The notes under the pieces are model-generated. The model ran no database searches. It saw only the letters and a program-made list of their open reading frames with translations, and had not been told where the DNA came from. A stretch of 64,000 nt of DNA, from NCBI GenBank assembly GCA_036557785.1, contig DATBGZ010000026.1, positions 62,001 through 126,000 of the forward strand, written 5' to 3'. Position 1 is the stretch's first letter, and each line of letters begins with the position of its first letter. Below are positions 17,885-26,391 of this stretch, piece by piece. A program made the position numbers and the translations under genes. Source of the DNA: DATBGZ01 sp036557785. Lineage in GTDB: Bacteria; Actinomycetota; Actinomycetes; Mycobacteriales; Micromonosporaceae.

Positions 17885-18573
17885 GCGGCGCGCTCCACAG
17901 TGGAGTAATCCAGTACGGCACCGTCACGGACGACCACCTCGCGGTCGGCGTAGGCGGCCACCCGCGCCTCGTGGGTGATGAGCACGACAGCGGCACCGCT
18001 GTCCCGTGCCGCCTTGGTGAGCAGCACCATCACCTTCTCGCCGTTGAGCGAGTCCAGGGCGCCCGTCGGCTCGTCGGCGAAGACCACCCGGGGTTCGCTG
18101 ACAAGTGACCGGGCGACCGCGACCCGCTGCCCCTGCCCACCCGAGACGGTGCCGGGCAGCTTGTCGGCGACGTCGTCGACCTCCAACTGATGAAGCCATG
18201 CGCTGGCCCGACGCTCAGCCTCCCGCCGCCGTACGGCGGCCAGCCGCAACGGCAGCGCGACGTTCTCCAGGCAGGTCAGCTCCGGCACGAGCTGCCCGAA
18301 CTGGAAGATGAAGCCGAAGTCGGAGCGGCGCAGCGCGCTTCGCTCCACATCGGACAGCTTGGTCAGGTCGCGGTCGGCGTACCGGACCGTTCCCGCGTCG
18401 ACCGGCACGATGCCGGCGAGGCAGTGCAGCAACGTCGACTTGCCGGAGCCCGAGGGACCCATCACGGCGACGATCTCTCCCGCGCCCACCGTGACCGAGG
18501 CGCCGGCGAGTGCGGCGGTCGGGCCGTACGACTTGCGCACGTCGATGGCGACCAGTAGTGCCCGCGATGACAT
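17881..18573 (-). CDS. ABC transporter ATP-binding protein, LolD/MacB type
   Basis: The 230-residue ATPase has Walker A GPSGSGKS at about 39-46, a Q-loop in IFQFGQLVPEL, the ABC signature VSGGQGQRVAVARSL near 141-155, Walker B RVVFADEPTG with catalytic Glu, and the switch His in VLITHEA. It energises the FtsX-type permease whose start overlaps its stop codon. The family commonly exports lipoproteins, peptides or antibiotics. It begins eight bases after the PadR gene ends. Confidence 0.92.
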   Translation of the reverse strand: MSSRALLVAIDVRKSYGPTAALAGASVTVGAGEIVAVMGPSGSGKSTLLHCLAGIVPVDAGTVRYADRDLTKLSDVERSALRRSDFGFIFQFGQLVPELTCLENVALPLRLAAVRRREAERRASAWLHQLEVDDVADKLPGTVSGGQGQRVAVARSLVSEPRVVFADEPTGALDSLNGEKVMVLLTKAARDSGAAVVLITHEARVAAYADREVVVRDGAVLDYSTVERAA

Positions 18574-18581
18574 GGGTCTCC

Positions 18582-19109
18582 TCAGATGTGGTGGAGCCGG
18601 GCCGCGAGGTCGTCGAGCCGGTCGGCGGTGAGCTCGAGCCAGCGCAGGTCGGCCTCGAGGTGGAGCAGTGCATGGTCACAGATGAGTTGGTCGGCCAGAT
18701 CGCCCGAGGTCTTGCGCCGGGTGAGCTCCCGCATCAGGCGCAGATGCTCGGTGCGCTGCACGTCGAGTAGGTCCACGGCGCTACGACCGCTCATGAGCGC
18801 AAGCACGATCTTGGTGTAGAGCACGTTCTGCAGATACGGCTCGGGCTTGACCGGTTGGGCGAGCCAGGACCGTACGTCGGCCACCCCGGCTTCGGTGATC
18901 GCGTACCGCTTGCGCTCCGGCCCGCCCCCGGGCTCGACGCCGTCGACCACGACCAACCCGTGTTTGAGCAGCCGGGCGAGTGTGGCGTAGACCTGCCCGT
19001 ACGCCAGGGGGCGGTCCGGCGAGAATGCCTCGTCGTACGCCCGCTTCAGGTCGTAGCCATGGCGTGGTTGGCCCTCCAACATGCCCAGAAACGTGTGTCC
19101 CACCGACAT
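18582..19109 (-). CDS. PadR-family transcriptional regulator
   Basis: The 175-residue protein has the PadR winged helix: FLGMLEGQPRHGYDLKRAYDEAF, then YGQVYATLARLLKHGLVVVDG and RKRYAITEAGVADVRSWL (about residues 7-85), followed by the C-terminal dimerisation helices of the Vir_act_alpha_C type. It is first in an operon with an ABC ATPase and permease, so it is expected to repress the transporter genes and itself until a ligand binds, as LmrR and similar PadR proteins do. Three direct repeats lie just upstream. Confidence 0.9.
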   Translation of the reverse strand: MSVGHTFLGMLEGQPRHGYDLKRAYDEAFSPDRPLAYGQVYATLARLLKHGLVVVDGVEPGGGPERKRYAITEAGVADVRSWLAQPVKPEPYLQNVLYTKIVLALMSGRSAVDLLDVQRTEHLRLMRELTRRKTSGDLADQLICDHALLHLEADLRWLELTADRLDDLAARLHHI

Positions 19110-19119
19110 GCCTGGGGAC

Positions 19120-19158
19120 TATACACCACACGTATACAGGTCGCGTATACACGTGGCG
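19120..19158. promoter_or_regulatory. Three 13 bp-phased TATAC repeats upstream of padR
   Basis: TATAC occurs at 19120, 19133 and 19146, each followed by eight bases, so three 13 bp units stand in tandem: TATACACCACACG, TATACAGGTCGCG and TATACACGTGGCG. The last two form the palindromes GTATAC. The array fills the promoter region between the divergent padR operon and the PurM-like gene. It is the likely PadR binding site and could affect both directions. Confidence 0.6.
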
Positions 19159-19207
19159 CCTACGCGTCCGGCGCTCGTCGGCAGCGCTCGCCGGTTAGCT
19201 TGTACGC

Positions 19208-20347
19208 ATGGCGGAGGCGAGGGGACCGGCGCTGCGCCCGGGCGGGGGAAGCCGAGGCGGCGTCTATGAGTCCGCGGGCGTCGACTACGACCTGCTCGAC
19301 GCGGGCAAGCGGCACTCCCTCGCGCAGGCGTTGCTCACCTCGGGCCTCGCGGCGAGCCGCGGCGCGCGGGCGCTCGACGCATCCCGCGGCGAGCCGGCGT
19401 TCCTGTTCGCGCTCGGCGGCCGGCACTTGGCCATGGTGTTGGAGTGCCTGGGCACCAAGTCCGTGATCGCCCGGCAGTACCAGGAGCTGACCGGCGTGAA
19501 CCGGTTCGACTGGGTCGGCATCGACACCGTGGCCGCGGTCGTCAACGACCTGATCTGCGTCGGCGCACTGCCGCTGACCGTCAACGCCTACTTCGCCACG
19601 GGTGCCGCGTCGTGGTACCACGTCGCCGGCCGCCACGATGCCCTCACCCGCGGCTTCCGCGAGGGGTGCGAGCGGGCCGGCGCGATCTGGGGCGGGGGCG
19701 AGTCCCCGACCCTGACCGGCATCATCGACGAGGATGAGATAGACCTCGCTGCCTGCGGCGTCGGGCAGGTCCCGGCGGGCCGCGAACCCCTGCTGAGCGA
19801 TGCCGTCGAGGCCGGCGACGAGATCGTGCTGGTCGCGAGCACCGGTCTGCACACGAACGGGGCCACACTGGCCAGGCTGGCTGCGGACCGGGCCGGGGGC
19901 TTGGCGACGACGCTGAGCGACGGGACGACCGTCGGCGATGCCCTGCTCACCCCGAGTGCGATCTACGTCGATCTCATGGACCAGCTCCTCCACAGTGGAC
20001 TGACGCTGTCGTACGCATCCCACATCACCGGCCACGGCCTGCGCAAGGTGATGCGCCCCGATCGCGAGCTCAGCTACCGGATCACCCAGCTGCCGCCCGT
20101 ACCGCCGGTCCTCGACTGGATCCGCACCACGCTCGGGCTCGCCGACGACGAGGCGTACGGCACCTTCAACATGGGCGCGGGCTTCGCGGTCTACTGCCGC
20201 CCGGGTCAGGCCGACGCGGTGGTCGCCATCGCCGCGCGCACCGGCCACGACGCGTGTCTCGGCGGTCGGGTCGAGACCGGTGCGCGCAGGGTCATCCTGG
20301 AGCCCGTGGGCGTCACCTTCGGCAGCGAGGAACTGAAGTTGCGCTGA
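19208..20347 (+). CDS. AIR synthase-related protein (PurM paralogue)
   Basis: The 379-residue protein has the PurM/AIR synthase fold: GVYESAGVDYDLLDAGKRHSL at the start, NRFDWVGIDTVAAVVNDLICVGALP near 95-120, GGGESPTL, ASTGLHTNGATLARL and ITGHGLRKVMRP, each comparable to PurM motifs. It is diverged from the true purM later in this window, for example GGGESPTL in place of GGETAEHPG. Both may bind ATP and phosphoribosyl ligands, but the reaction of this paralogue is unknown. There is no ribosome binding site; a -10-like TAGCTT at 19197 suggests a leaderless message starting at the ATG. Confidence 0.8.
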   Translation: MAEARGPALRPGGGSRGGVYESAGVDYDLLDAGKRHSLAQALLTSGLAASRGARALDASRGEPAFLFALGGRHLAMVLECLGTKSVIARQYQELTGVNRFDWVGIDTVAAVVNDLICVGALPLTVNAYFATGAASWYHVAGRHDALTRGFREGCERAGAIWGGGESPTLTGIIDEDEIDLAACGVGQVPAGREPLLSDAVEAGDEIVLVASTGLHTNGATLARLAADRAGGLATTLSDGTTVGDALLTPSAIYVDLMDQLLHSGLTLSYASHITGHGLRKVMRPDRELSYRITQLPPVPPVLDWIRTTLGLADDEAYGTFNMGAGFAVYCRPGQADAVVAIAARTGHDACLGGRVETGARRVILEPVGVTFGSEELKLR

Positions 20348-20398
20348 CCGGCCGTACGGTCTGGTTGTCCCGGTGGTCTCGGATAGGGAGGGTGGCGA

Positions 20399-20530
20399 AT
20401 GGGAAAGCACCAGTTGGGGTGGCTGCCCCCGAACTGGGACCACCGGCAGCGCTTCATCATCGCCTTCGTCGGCATCGTGGCTCTCGCCTTCACCGCGCTC
20501 GCCGTCGTCGCGCTGATCTTCGCCCAGTAG
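20399..20530 (+). CDS. Small single-pass membrane protein (43 residues)
   Basis: ATG at 20399 follows GGGAGGGTGGCGA, a good ribosome binding site. The product MGKHQLGWLPPNWDHRQRF has a basic, Pro/Trp-containing head and then one hydrophobic helix, IIAFVGIVALAFTALAVVALIF, ending in AQ. It looks like one of the small membrane proteins common in actinobacteria, such as those that bind larger complexes. It lies 51 bases after the PurM-like gene. The integrative element begins about 50 bases beyond its stop codon. Confidence 0.6.
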   Translation: MGKHQLGWLPPNWDHRQRFIIAFVGIVALAFTALAVVALIFAQ

Positions 20531-20577
20531 CCTCCCTCCCCCACGATCTTGGGCTTATCGCTGTCAGTGGATCGCCC

Positions 20578-20586
20578 TAGCCTTCG
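20578..20586. repeat. Candidate left attachment core (attL)
   Basis: TAGCCTTCG here matches 32500-32508 in the same orientation. The flanking chromosome side is GTGGATCGCCC. Joining this flank to the sequence right of the other copy gives an empty site whose arms TCGCCCT and AGGGTGCGA are nearly inverted, as attB sites of serine integrases often are. The 9 bp match alone could be chance. Confidence 0.4.
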
Positions 20587-20598
20587 CTGTTGACTGTT

Positions 20599-20630
20599 CC
20601 TAGTCGCCCCACAGGGGCACCGGGACTAGG
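20599..20630 (+). promoter_or_regulatory. Hairpin in the leader of the first element gene
   Basis: CCTAGTC (20599-20605) pairs with GACTAGG (20624-20630), and inside it GCCCC-ACA-GGGGC forms a tight stem (20606-20618). The inner stem ends 23 bases before the ATG at 20642. The ribosome binding site GGGAGC starts within the outer stem arm, so opening and closing of the structure could control translation. Confidence 0.5.
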
Positions 20631-20641
20631 GAGCAACAGCG

Positions 20642-21214
20642 ATGCGAGTCACTACGGCCCACATCCTTCCCGCACGCTACACGGGCGACCCCGCCGTAAC
20701 CGTCACGCTCACCTTCCAGGGCATCCGCCAGACGGACGGCTCTGTTCTGTCCGCTCCCGGGACTGACGTTGCCTACGTCGTCACGACCGGAACCCACCGC
20801 ATCAGCGGTCAGGACATGTGGGCACCGCTCGGGTTCCGGTCGACCCCGGAAGACTTGTTGCGCGCTCTGTGCAGCTTCCTGGCGGCCGACTACGAACACG
20901 TCGCGTACTCGCTTCGGGGCGACGGACACAGCGCTAGCGAGCGCTGCGACGAGTACGGGGCGGGATGCCCCGTCTACCGGTCCGAGTACGTCGATGCTCT
21001 CACTCAGATGGTCGACACCATCGAAGACGGTTCGTGGACCGGCGAGCCGGCAGAGTGCGAGTCCCGGCCCGACGAACTAGCGGAGCGTCGGGCGGCCCGT
21101 CATCAGCGCGCGCTGGCCATCGATGCGCAGGACGCTGCCGCTCTCACCTACTGCGTTCGTGGTGCTGGCCCGGTAGTCAACCGTGCCGCTCTGTCCTACG
21201 CGGGTCTGTCGTGA
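20642..21214 (+). CDS. Hypothetical protein of the integrative element
   Basis: The 190-residue protein, starting at the ATG behind GGGAGCAACAGCG, is acidic and has no recognised domain. The N-terminal third is beta-rich (HILPARYTGDPAVTVTLTFQG), the middle resembles a small helical domain (TPEDLLRALCSFLAADYEHVAY) and the C-terminal part is Ala/Arg-rich. It is the first of three rightward genes with similar structured leaders, ahead of the integrase. It could be an early phage-like protein; function unknown. Confidence 0.6.
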   Translation: MRVTTAHILPARYTGDPAVTVTLTFQGIRQTDGSVLSAPGTDVAYVVTTGTHRISGQDMWAPLGFRSTPEDLLRALCSFLAADYEHVAYSLRGDGHSASERCDEYGAGCPVYRSEYVDALTQMVDTIEDGSWTGEPAECESRPDELAERRAARHQRALAIDAQDAAALTYCVRGAGPVVNRAALSYAGLS

Positions 21215-21255
21215 CCCGTCCGACCGGCTCCGTGCGGCATCGCTCCCCCGGTGCC

Positions 21256-21309
21256 GTTGCGGTGTGGGCCGGACACAGGGTCCGACCCTCATCCCGAAGG
21301 GACAGCATC
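21256..21309 (+). promoter_or_regulatory. Structured leader, copy 2
   Basis: The segment GTTGCGGTGTGGGC is followed by the stem CGGAC (21270-21274), loop ACAGG and GTCCG (21280-21284), extended by GGG/CCC outside. The stem ends 25 bases before the ATG at 21310, with AAGGGACAG as ribosome binding site. The segment is clearly related in sequence to the leader at 21926-21979. Confidence 0.55.
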
Positions 21310-21885
21310 ATGGCACTCCGCAACGCTGGTCGTAGCGCTCTGCGCCGCATGGTCGACGACCGTCCCGAGTACGTCCGCCACGGCAACCTGTCTGGCCGCG
21401 ACTACGTGGCCAGTACCGGTCGCTTGCCCGAACCGTGGTCACGTGCCATCCGGGCGGCTCGCGATGCCCGAACGCTCGCCTACGTCATCAGCAGCTACGC
21501 CACGCCCATTGCTTGGGCTGAGCGTGAGCAGGGGTCGGACCGGTTGGTCTGGACCGTCCCGCCCGCGTCCTACTCGGTCAGCACGACAAACCATCAGAAC
21601 GTCCTGCGGTCTGAGTTGGCGGGTGCTGGCTACACGTCGCGCAACGGGTGCGTCACCTACACACTCCCGGCCCGGGCCGACGTGTCTGAGTGGGTCCCGA
21701 CCCTGGCGTACGACCCGGCCACGGACCGGCTGACGACGCTCCCGATCCCCCGTGACCGGGGTGAGTGGGAAGACGCTGCCGCAGTCCTGACCGGTCAGGC
21801 TGCATACCGGCCCGACGGGACCGTTGACTACCAGGCTGCCGCTGACCGGCTTGGCGACTATCTCAGCGCGCACCTGTTCGGTTGA
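21310..21885 (+). CDS. Hypothetical phage/element protein (DUF8033-like pattern)
   Basis: The 191-residue protein contains YVISSYATPIAWAEREQG and, after a tryptophan, PPASYSVSTTNHQNVLRSEL. The pattern 'S-Y-x-T-P-I-A-W ... YSVTT-x-H-Q-N' is one I associate with small DUF8033-like proteins of phages and plasmids, from memory. No catalytic motif is visible. Start ATG follows GAAGGGACAGCATC. It sits between two genes with related leaders and upstream of the integrase. Confidence 0.6.
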   Translation: MALRNAGRSALRRMVDDRPEYVRHGNLSGRDYVASTGRLPEPWSRAIRAARDARTLAYVISSYATPIAWAEREQGSDRLVWTVPPASYSVSTTNHQNVLRSELAGAGYTSRNGCVTYTLPARADVSEWVPTLAYDPATDRLTTLPIPRDRGEWEDAAAVLTGQAAYRPDGTVDYQAAADRLGDYLSAHLFG

Positions 21886-21925
21886 GCCGGTCCTGCCCGT
21901 GATCCATCGGCGCCTGTCCCGGTGG

Positions 21926-21979
21926 GTTGCGGAGTGGACCGGTCACCAGGACCGACCACGCAACCGAGAGGACAGAGTC
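21926..21979 (+). promoter_or_regulatory. Structured leader, copy 3
   Basis: GGTTGCG (21925-21931) pairs with CGCAACC (21959-21965), enclosing the stem CGGTC (21940-21944), loop ACCAG and GACCG (21950-21954). The inner stem ends 25 bases before the ATG at 21980. Compared with copy 2 the inner stem has changed from CGGAC/GTCCG to CGGTC/GACCG, a compensated base-pair exchange. Confidence 0.55.
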
Positions 21980-22393
21980 ATGTGCCAGACCTGCGACGGA
22001 CCCGCCATCACGAGTGACGCGACCACCCTCGACATCAAGGCGTACGGCGGTTCCCGCCGTGAGCGTGGTGCCCGGATCGCTGCCGAGGTTCGCCGGTTGC
22101 GCCGTGCCGGCGTCATCGGTGAGCGCTTCCACATCAGCTACAGCGAGACGCCGGGATTCAACACGATGACGCACGCCCGGTACTACCGGACTCGCCCAGT
22201 CGTGACCCTGAAGCTGGACGAGGAGGACGGCGGCTGCTACGCGCTCATTCCTGCCGGCGCATCCATCGAGGCCATCCGTTCCGCACTTGCTGAGGCTGAG
22301 CAGGCAGGTTACGAGCTGATCGGCTCTGACCAGAGTTTCGATGGTCCCGACATCCTCCGGGACGGTTCCCGGCGGGTGTGGCTGGCCGCGTAG
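21980..22393 (+). CDS. Hypothetical protein of the integrative element
   Basis: The 137-residue protein starts MCQTCDGPAITSDATTLDIK with a C-x2-C pair, then a basic helical stretch (GSRRERGARIAAEVRRLRRAG) and a C-terminal half with alternating strands and helices (VVTLKLDEEDGGCYALIPAG, IEAIRSALAEAEQAGYEL). The ATG follows GAGAGGACAGAGTC. The basic stretch suggests nucleic-acid contact, but no family is recognised. It ends just before the integrase gene, so the two are probably co-transcribed. Confidence 0.6.
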   Translation: MCQTCDGPAITSDATTLDIKAYGGSRRERGARIAAEVRRLRRAGVIGERFHISYSETPGFNTMTHARYYRTRPVVTLKLDEEDGGCYALIPAGASIEAIRSALAEAEQAGYELIGSDQSFDGPDILRDGSRRVWLAA

Positions 22394-22402
22394 GTGGCGA
22401 GC

Positions 22403-24202
22403 ATGTCAAAGCCAGATACCGATGGGAGAATGACAGCGATGACTTCCCGTACCCTTCCGTTCCGCGCTGGCGCGTCGCGTTCCACGGCCACGCTGACTGT
22501 CCCGGCGCAGCGGGAGCGCACACTGCGTGCCGTCATCTATACCCGGATCTCGTCCGACGATGAGGGCAGGGAGCTGGGTGTCACACGCCAACGCGAGGAC
22601 GGGGTGGACCGGGTAGCTCGCCAGGGCTACACGTTGGCACCGGTCGGCTACCGCACCGAGCGTCGCGGGGGTGTCGTCACCACGGACGGCGAGTTCCGCG
22701 ACAACGACCGTGGCGCGTCCAGCAAGAGCCGCAAGAGCCGTCCCGCGTTCGCTGCCATGTTGGACGCGGTGCGACGTGGTGAGGTTGACGTAATCATCGC
22801 CTACAGCATGTCCCGCATCACCCGTCGCCCGGCCGAGTGGGAGACGCTGATCAAGCTAGTGGAGGAGACCGGCGTACGCATCGAAACCATCGTGTCCGGG
22901 TCGGTCGATGTGAACACGGCGGACGGTCGTATGGTGCTAAGAATGCTCGCCAGTACAGACGCGGGAGAGGCGGAACGGGTCGCAGAGCGGGTCGCCCGTG
23001 CGCATCGTCAGCGGGTGAGCGAGGGGCGGCCCAACTGGAGGCTGAGGCCGTTCGGACACGAGATCATCCGTGACGAGAAGGGTCGCATGACGCGCATCGC
23101 CGAGAACACGGCTGAGGCTGACGCGATCAGGGCCGCCGTCGACAGGATCATGCGTGGCACGACGACTCTCGGCGAGATCGCGCGGAAGTGGAACGATGCG
23201 GGGTTGCTGACCGCGACCGGTGGCCAGTGGCGCATCGCGGAGGTTGGGGCGCTGCTGCGTCAGGCTCGCCTAGCCGGTCTGTTGGAGCACCGCGGCGAGA
23301 TCGTGGGCGAATCTGAATTCATCCCCGCCATCATCACGCCTGACGTGTGGTACGGACTACGGGCCAGGCTGGACACGAACCATGGCGCGAACTTTCCGCG
23401 TGGCCAGGCCGGGGGCGGGGTACGGGCATCAGCTCTCCTGACTGGCGAGGACAGCCCTGCCCGATGCGGCGAGTGCGGCGGCCTGTTGACCGTGGTCAAC
23501 CTGCGGCTGAGCAGACACAACGACGACAAGACCAGGTGCTACAAGTGCAAGCTCGGGCACATCGCTATCCCGGCTGACTTCGTAGACCAGGAGGTCATCG
23601 CCCGCGTTGTGGTGGCGGCTGCCTTCTGCGGCGTGGCGATCCTGTCCGGCGACATGACCCCCGACACGACCGACCTGCGTGCCCGTGAGGCTGCGCTAGC
23701 TGCCAAGCTGGCCCGCTTCCAGGGTGAGGCAGACGAGGACGACGCGGACGACGATGCTCTCCTACCGCTGATCAAGAGCACCGCCCGCAAGCTGGCAGCG
23801 GTCCGCCAGGAGATCGCACAGGCTGAGTCCGTGGCAGTGCACGGGCCGGAAGACCTGACCGAGATCCTCGCGAAGTTCCATGACCTTGACCTGGCAGAGC
23901 AACGCGCCCACATCCGGCGGTTGTACTCGTCGATCAAGGTTCTCCGCAGGTACGACGACCAGGACACCGAGTCCGAACGGGTGGTGACGCGGTTCGCCGG
24001 ATGGCTTCCCGCTGACGCTGACACGACTCTCTCGGGCGAGGTAGCGAGCATCGTAACCATCGACCAGGACAACAGCGCGGCCGTGTACTGGAAGCCTGTC
24101 AACGGTAACGGCACGCACACGGTGTGGTTCAAGCGGCCCGGGCAGGTTGGGCGGGTGGAAGACCCGCCGGACCACCGGCCCGAAACGGGCCTCGTGGGCT
24201 AG
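22403..24202 (+). CDS. Large serine recombinase (integrase)
   Basis: The 599-residue protein has the resolvase catalytic domain with LRAVIYTRISSDDEG (nucleophile Ser about 50) and DVIIAYSMSRITRRPAEW, then the recombinase domain (TTLGEIARKWNDAGLLTATGGQW), a zinc ribbon CGECGG...CYKCKLGH, and a coiled-coil segment (LRAREAALAAKLARFQGEA). This is the architecture of phiC31-type integrases that insert DNA at attB by staggered cuts at a 2 bp core. The start is ATG 22403 behind AGGTGG; ATG 22430 or 22439 are alternatives. No excisionase-like directionality factor is recognised nearby. Confidence 0.95.
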   Translation: MSKPDTDGRMTAMTSRTLPFRAGASRSTATLTVPAQRERTLRAVIYTRISSDDEGRELGVTRQREDGVDRVARQGYTLAPVGYRTERRGGVVTTDGEFRDNDRGASSKSRKSRPAFAAMLDAVRRGEVDVIIAYSMSRITRRPAEWETLIKLVEETGVRIETIVSGSVDVNTADGRMVLRMLASTDAGEAERVAERVARAHRQRVSEGRPNWRLRPFGHEIIRDEKGRMTRIAENTAEADAIRAAVDRIMRGTTTLGEIARKWNDAGLLTATGGQWRIAEVGALLRQARLAGLLEHRGEIVGESEFIPAIITPDVWYGLRARLDTNHGANFPRGQAGGGVRASALLTGEDSPARCGECGGLLTVVNLRLSRHNDDKTRCYKCKLGHIAIPADFVDQEVIARVVVAAAFCGVAILSGDMTPDTTDLRAREAALAAKLARFQGEADEDDADDDALLPLIKSTARKLAAVRQEIAQAESVAVHGPEDLTEILAKFHDLDLAEQRAHIRRLYSSIKVLRRYDDQDTESERVVTRFAGWLPADADTTLSGEVASIVTIDQDNSAAVYWKPVNGNGTHTVWFKRPGQVGRVEDPPDHRPETGLVG

Positions 24203-24294
24203 CGGGACAGCAAAACGGGGGCCGGCGCGCCGTCAACATTGCGATGGTCACGCAGAGTAGTCTCAGGCCCTTGGCGCTGCCTCGGGAGTGGTCG

Positions 24295-24999
24295 ATGAGC
24301 TGGGATGCATTTGGCGTGGTCGTGACTGCCTTCGGTGTACTTGTCACGGTTGGACCACGTCTGGGCGAGCGTGCGCGACTGACGCGCCAACTGCGTGAGC
24401 TGCTTGAGCTGAGGGCGGCCCTGCCGAATGCGACAGCTCACCGACGCCTGCGCCGAGCGCTCGGATACCGCGCAGAGCGGCTATCCGAACGGCTGACGGC
24501 CTTGGAGCATCGGGCCATCACGCTGCGCTCCGACGAATGGCAGCATGCGGCATACCGAGGCGTCATGCTCACACTGGTTGGTGTAGAACTCATCGTCCTG
24601 GGCGCTGGGCTGGCCTGGGTCTGGCCTGGGGGGGCCGTCTTCATGCCGCTCGGGCTGATCCTTACTCTGGTGCTGCTAGTCCTTACTCCGGTGCTGCTAG
24701 TTTGCTGTCTGATATGGCCGGGACTCATGTTGCCCGCCCAACTGCGATATGCGTCAATGTCAGATAGAATCGAATTCCTCATGACGCCCATCCGTCGCCG
24801 TTTCCGTCGAGTTCGTGGCGGCCGTCATCGAGGTCGACCACAGTCGAAGCCGCAACCGCAATCTCGTGCACCCCGTCAAGCCTCGACGCAAGTAAAGGCT
24901 CCTCCCGACTTCTTGCGCGACCATCTCGGCGGACTGCACCCGACATTCGACTCGCTCCGTGCCTCGAAGGTCTCCGGGGCGTTCCTCGACGTGACTTAG
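24295..24999 (+). CDS. Two-helix membrane protein with basic cytoplasmic tail
   Basis: The 234-residue protein has a short N-terminal helix (FGVVVTAFGVLVTVG), an Arg/Leu-rich coiled segment, then two adjacent strong membrane helices (YRGVMLTLVGVELIVLGAGL and PLGLILTLVLLVLTPVLLVC), and a long tail very rich in Arg, Pro and Gln. GGGAG precedes the ATG at 24295. A 19-base near-repeat in the DNA (CTTACTCTGGTGCTGCTAGT and CTTACTCCGGTGCTGCTAGT) encodes the second helix. Function unknown; in such elements small membrane proteins can be superinfection or effector proteins. Confidence 0.6.
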   Translation: MSWDAFGVVVTAFGVLVTVGPRLGERARLTRQLRELLELRAALPNATAHRRLRRALGYRAERLSERLTALEHRAITLRSDEWQHAAYRGVMLTLVGVELIVLGAGLAWVWPGGAVFMPLGLILTLVLLVLTPVLLVCCLIWPGLMLPAQLRYASMSDRIEFLMTPIRRRFRRVRGGRHRGRPQSKPQPQSRAPRQASTQVKAPPDFLRDHLGGLHPTFDSLRASKVSGAFLDVT

Positions 25000-25093
25000 C
25001 CGCCAGGGCAGCGTTCTGCATGCCACTTCCGACCATCAACGGCCTCGCTGTGGCTGACGTTCTGGGCTGACGCGGGCGACAGGTAGGGCTGAC

Positions 25094-25115
25094 CGGGGAG
25101 CGCCGTTGCTCCCCG
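25094..25115. terminator. Hairpin terminator between convergent element genes
   Basis: CGGGGAGC-GCCGTT-GCTCCCCG is a perfect 8 bp stem with a 6-base loop, placed between the rightward membrane protein gene and the leftward 96-residue gene. It lacks a U-tract on either side, as is common in actinobacteria, and could serve both directions. Confidence 0.65.
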
Positions 25116-25138
25116 TGCCCTGACTCCCTGGCTGACTC

Positions 25139-25429
25139 CTACTTGTTGTGCTCCCGCCTGGCCTTCTCCGCGATGGCCGCGAGCTGCTCCGACTTGTCGG
25201 CGTAGCCGCGTGCTGCCTGCACGATCGGATCGATCAGAGGGAGGTCGACACCGCTCTCGCGGTAGACCGGGTCCCCGTACATCTCGTGGTCTCGTGCGTT
25301 GCGCCGCGCGTTGTAGTCGTCGACCGCCTCGTGGTCCTTGTCGCGAGGGTGGATCGAGGCATCAAGACCGCCGCGAAGCTGCGCCGCTACATCGTCCTCG
25401 TGCGACTCCTGGCGACTGGCGTCCTTCAC
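25139..25429 (-). CDS. Small acidic hypothetical protein
   Basis: The 96-residue product is highly charged and hydrophilic (DASRQESHEDDVAAQLRGGLDASIHPRDKDHEAVDDYNARRNARDHEMYGDP, in short runs) and ends in a helix SEQLAAIAEKARREHNK. The only start in the open frame is the GTG at 25429; the ribosome binding site is weak. It is the last of several leftward genes of the element. No homology is recognised, and the call as a real gene rests on codon bias and position. Confidence 0.5.
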   Translation of the reverse strand: MKDASRQESHEDDVAAQLRGGLDASIHPRDKDHEAVDDYNARRNARDHEMYGDPVYRESGVDLPLIDPIVQAARGYADKSEQLAAIAEKARREHNK

Positions 25430-25519
25430 CTGCCGCTGATGCTCTTTAGCACGTTCCTTCCTCAGCCCGCTCTACGTCGGTGAACTCGACGTTGACCAAT
25501 CCAAACCGTCTCGTTACCT

Positions 25520-26305
25520 TCATCGGCTCGGCACGATCTGCTGCGATGCGGGAATCTCGTCCGTCACCGTGTCCGTCTCGTAACCCATCGCACGAAGCTG
25601 ACCGATGACGCGAGAGTCCGGTCGCTTGGTCGTCCTGGCCATCTTGGCTGCCAGCGCCTCACGATCGATGAACGCCACGTCTGGCAACTCCACCGTGTAG
25701 CCGGTGATGTCCATAGGCGTCGCGCGGCTCAACGCCTGCTCGCTGAACTCGCCAGGAGGTAGCAGGATACCGAAGCGGCGCAGCAGCTTGCGCGCGACCG
25801 CATCGAAGGTCCACTCATTGAACGGGCAGCCGATAGCGACCAACCGAATGGCTCCGTAGTAGGCGAAGGTCTCCGGCGCGAAGTTGCCACTGACCGGGAC
25901 GACCCGCAACTCGTCACCGACATAGAGCGGGCCACCGGCGAGCGCGTTGGAGAGCGGCGGCATGGCCAGTTCGGCGAGACGGCGCGCTTCCGGGGTAGTC
26001 GCTGCGGCAAGCTGGCGCTTGGCCGCATCGAGTTCACGCATGGCGCGATCGACAGCCCGCTCCGCAGCATCAAGCTGCGGCGCTAGCTTGCCTTCGTAGA
26101 CCCGTGCCCCCGCGTCGCGGTACGCCTGACGCTGGATCTCGGACTCCGTCGACTCCAACAGCGTGTCCAGGTCGGCATAGTGCCTGTCGATCGCCGAGGT
26201 CACGACTGCCTTGCGGATCTCCGCGCCTTCCACGGCCATCTGATAGGCCGGGTCGAGAACCTGCTCACCCACGACGACCCTTGTTACCCTGCTAGTGCGT
26301 GCCAC
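25520..26305 (-). CDS. Hypothetical protein with long central helix
   Basis: The 261-residue protein begins at the GTG at 26305 behind AAAGGAGG, a near-perfect ribosome binding site, not at the far upstream ATG. It has a basic N-terminus (ARTSRVTRVVVGEQ), then a long helical region (about 50-110: LDTLLESTESEIQRQAYRDAG, LDAAERAVDRAMRELDAAKR), then a mixed alpha/beta C-terminal half. No motif is recognised. Position suggests an element-specific function. Confidence 0.65.
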   Translation of the reverse strand: MARTSRVTRVVVGEQVLDPAYQMAVEGAEIRKAVVTSAIDRHYADLDTLLESTESEIQRQAYRDAGARVYEGKLAPQLDAAERAVDRAMRELDAAKRQLAAATTPEARRLAELAMPPLSNALAGGPLYVGDELRVVPVSGNFAPETFAYYGAIRLVAIGCPFNEWTFDAVARKLLRRFGILLPPGEFSEQALSRATPMDITGYTVELPDVAFIDREALAAKMARTTKRPDSRVIGQLRAMGYETDTVTDEIPASQQIVPSR

Positions 26306-26391
26306 TGTCTGTGGCCTCCTTTCGGTTGGTACGGCTGGACTTCCCAGCGCGCGAGACTCAGAACAGACGAATCTGAGCCAAGATCTTTCGG

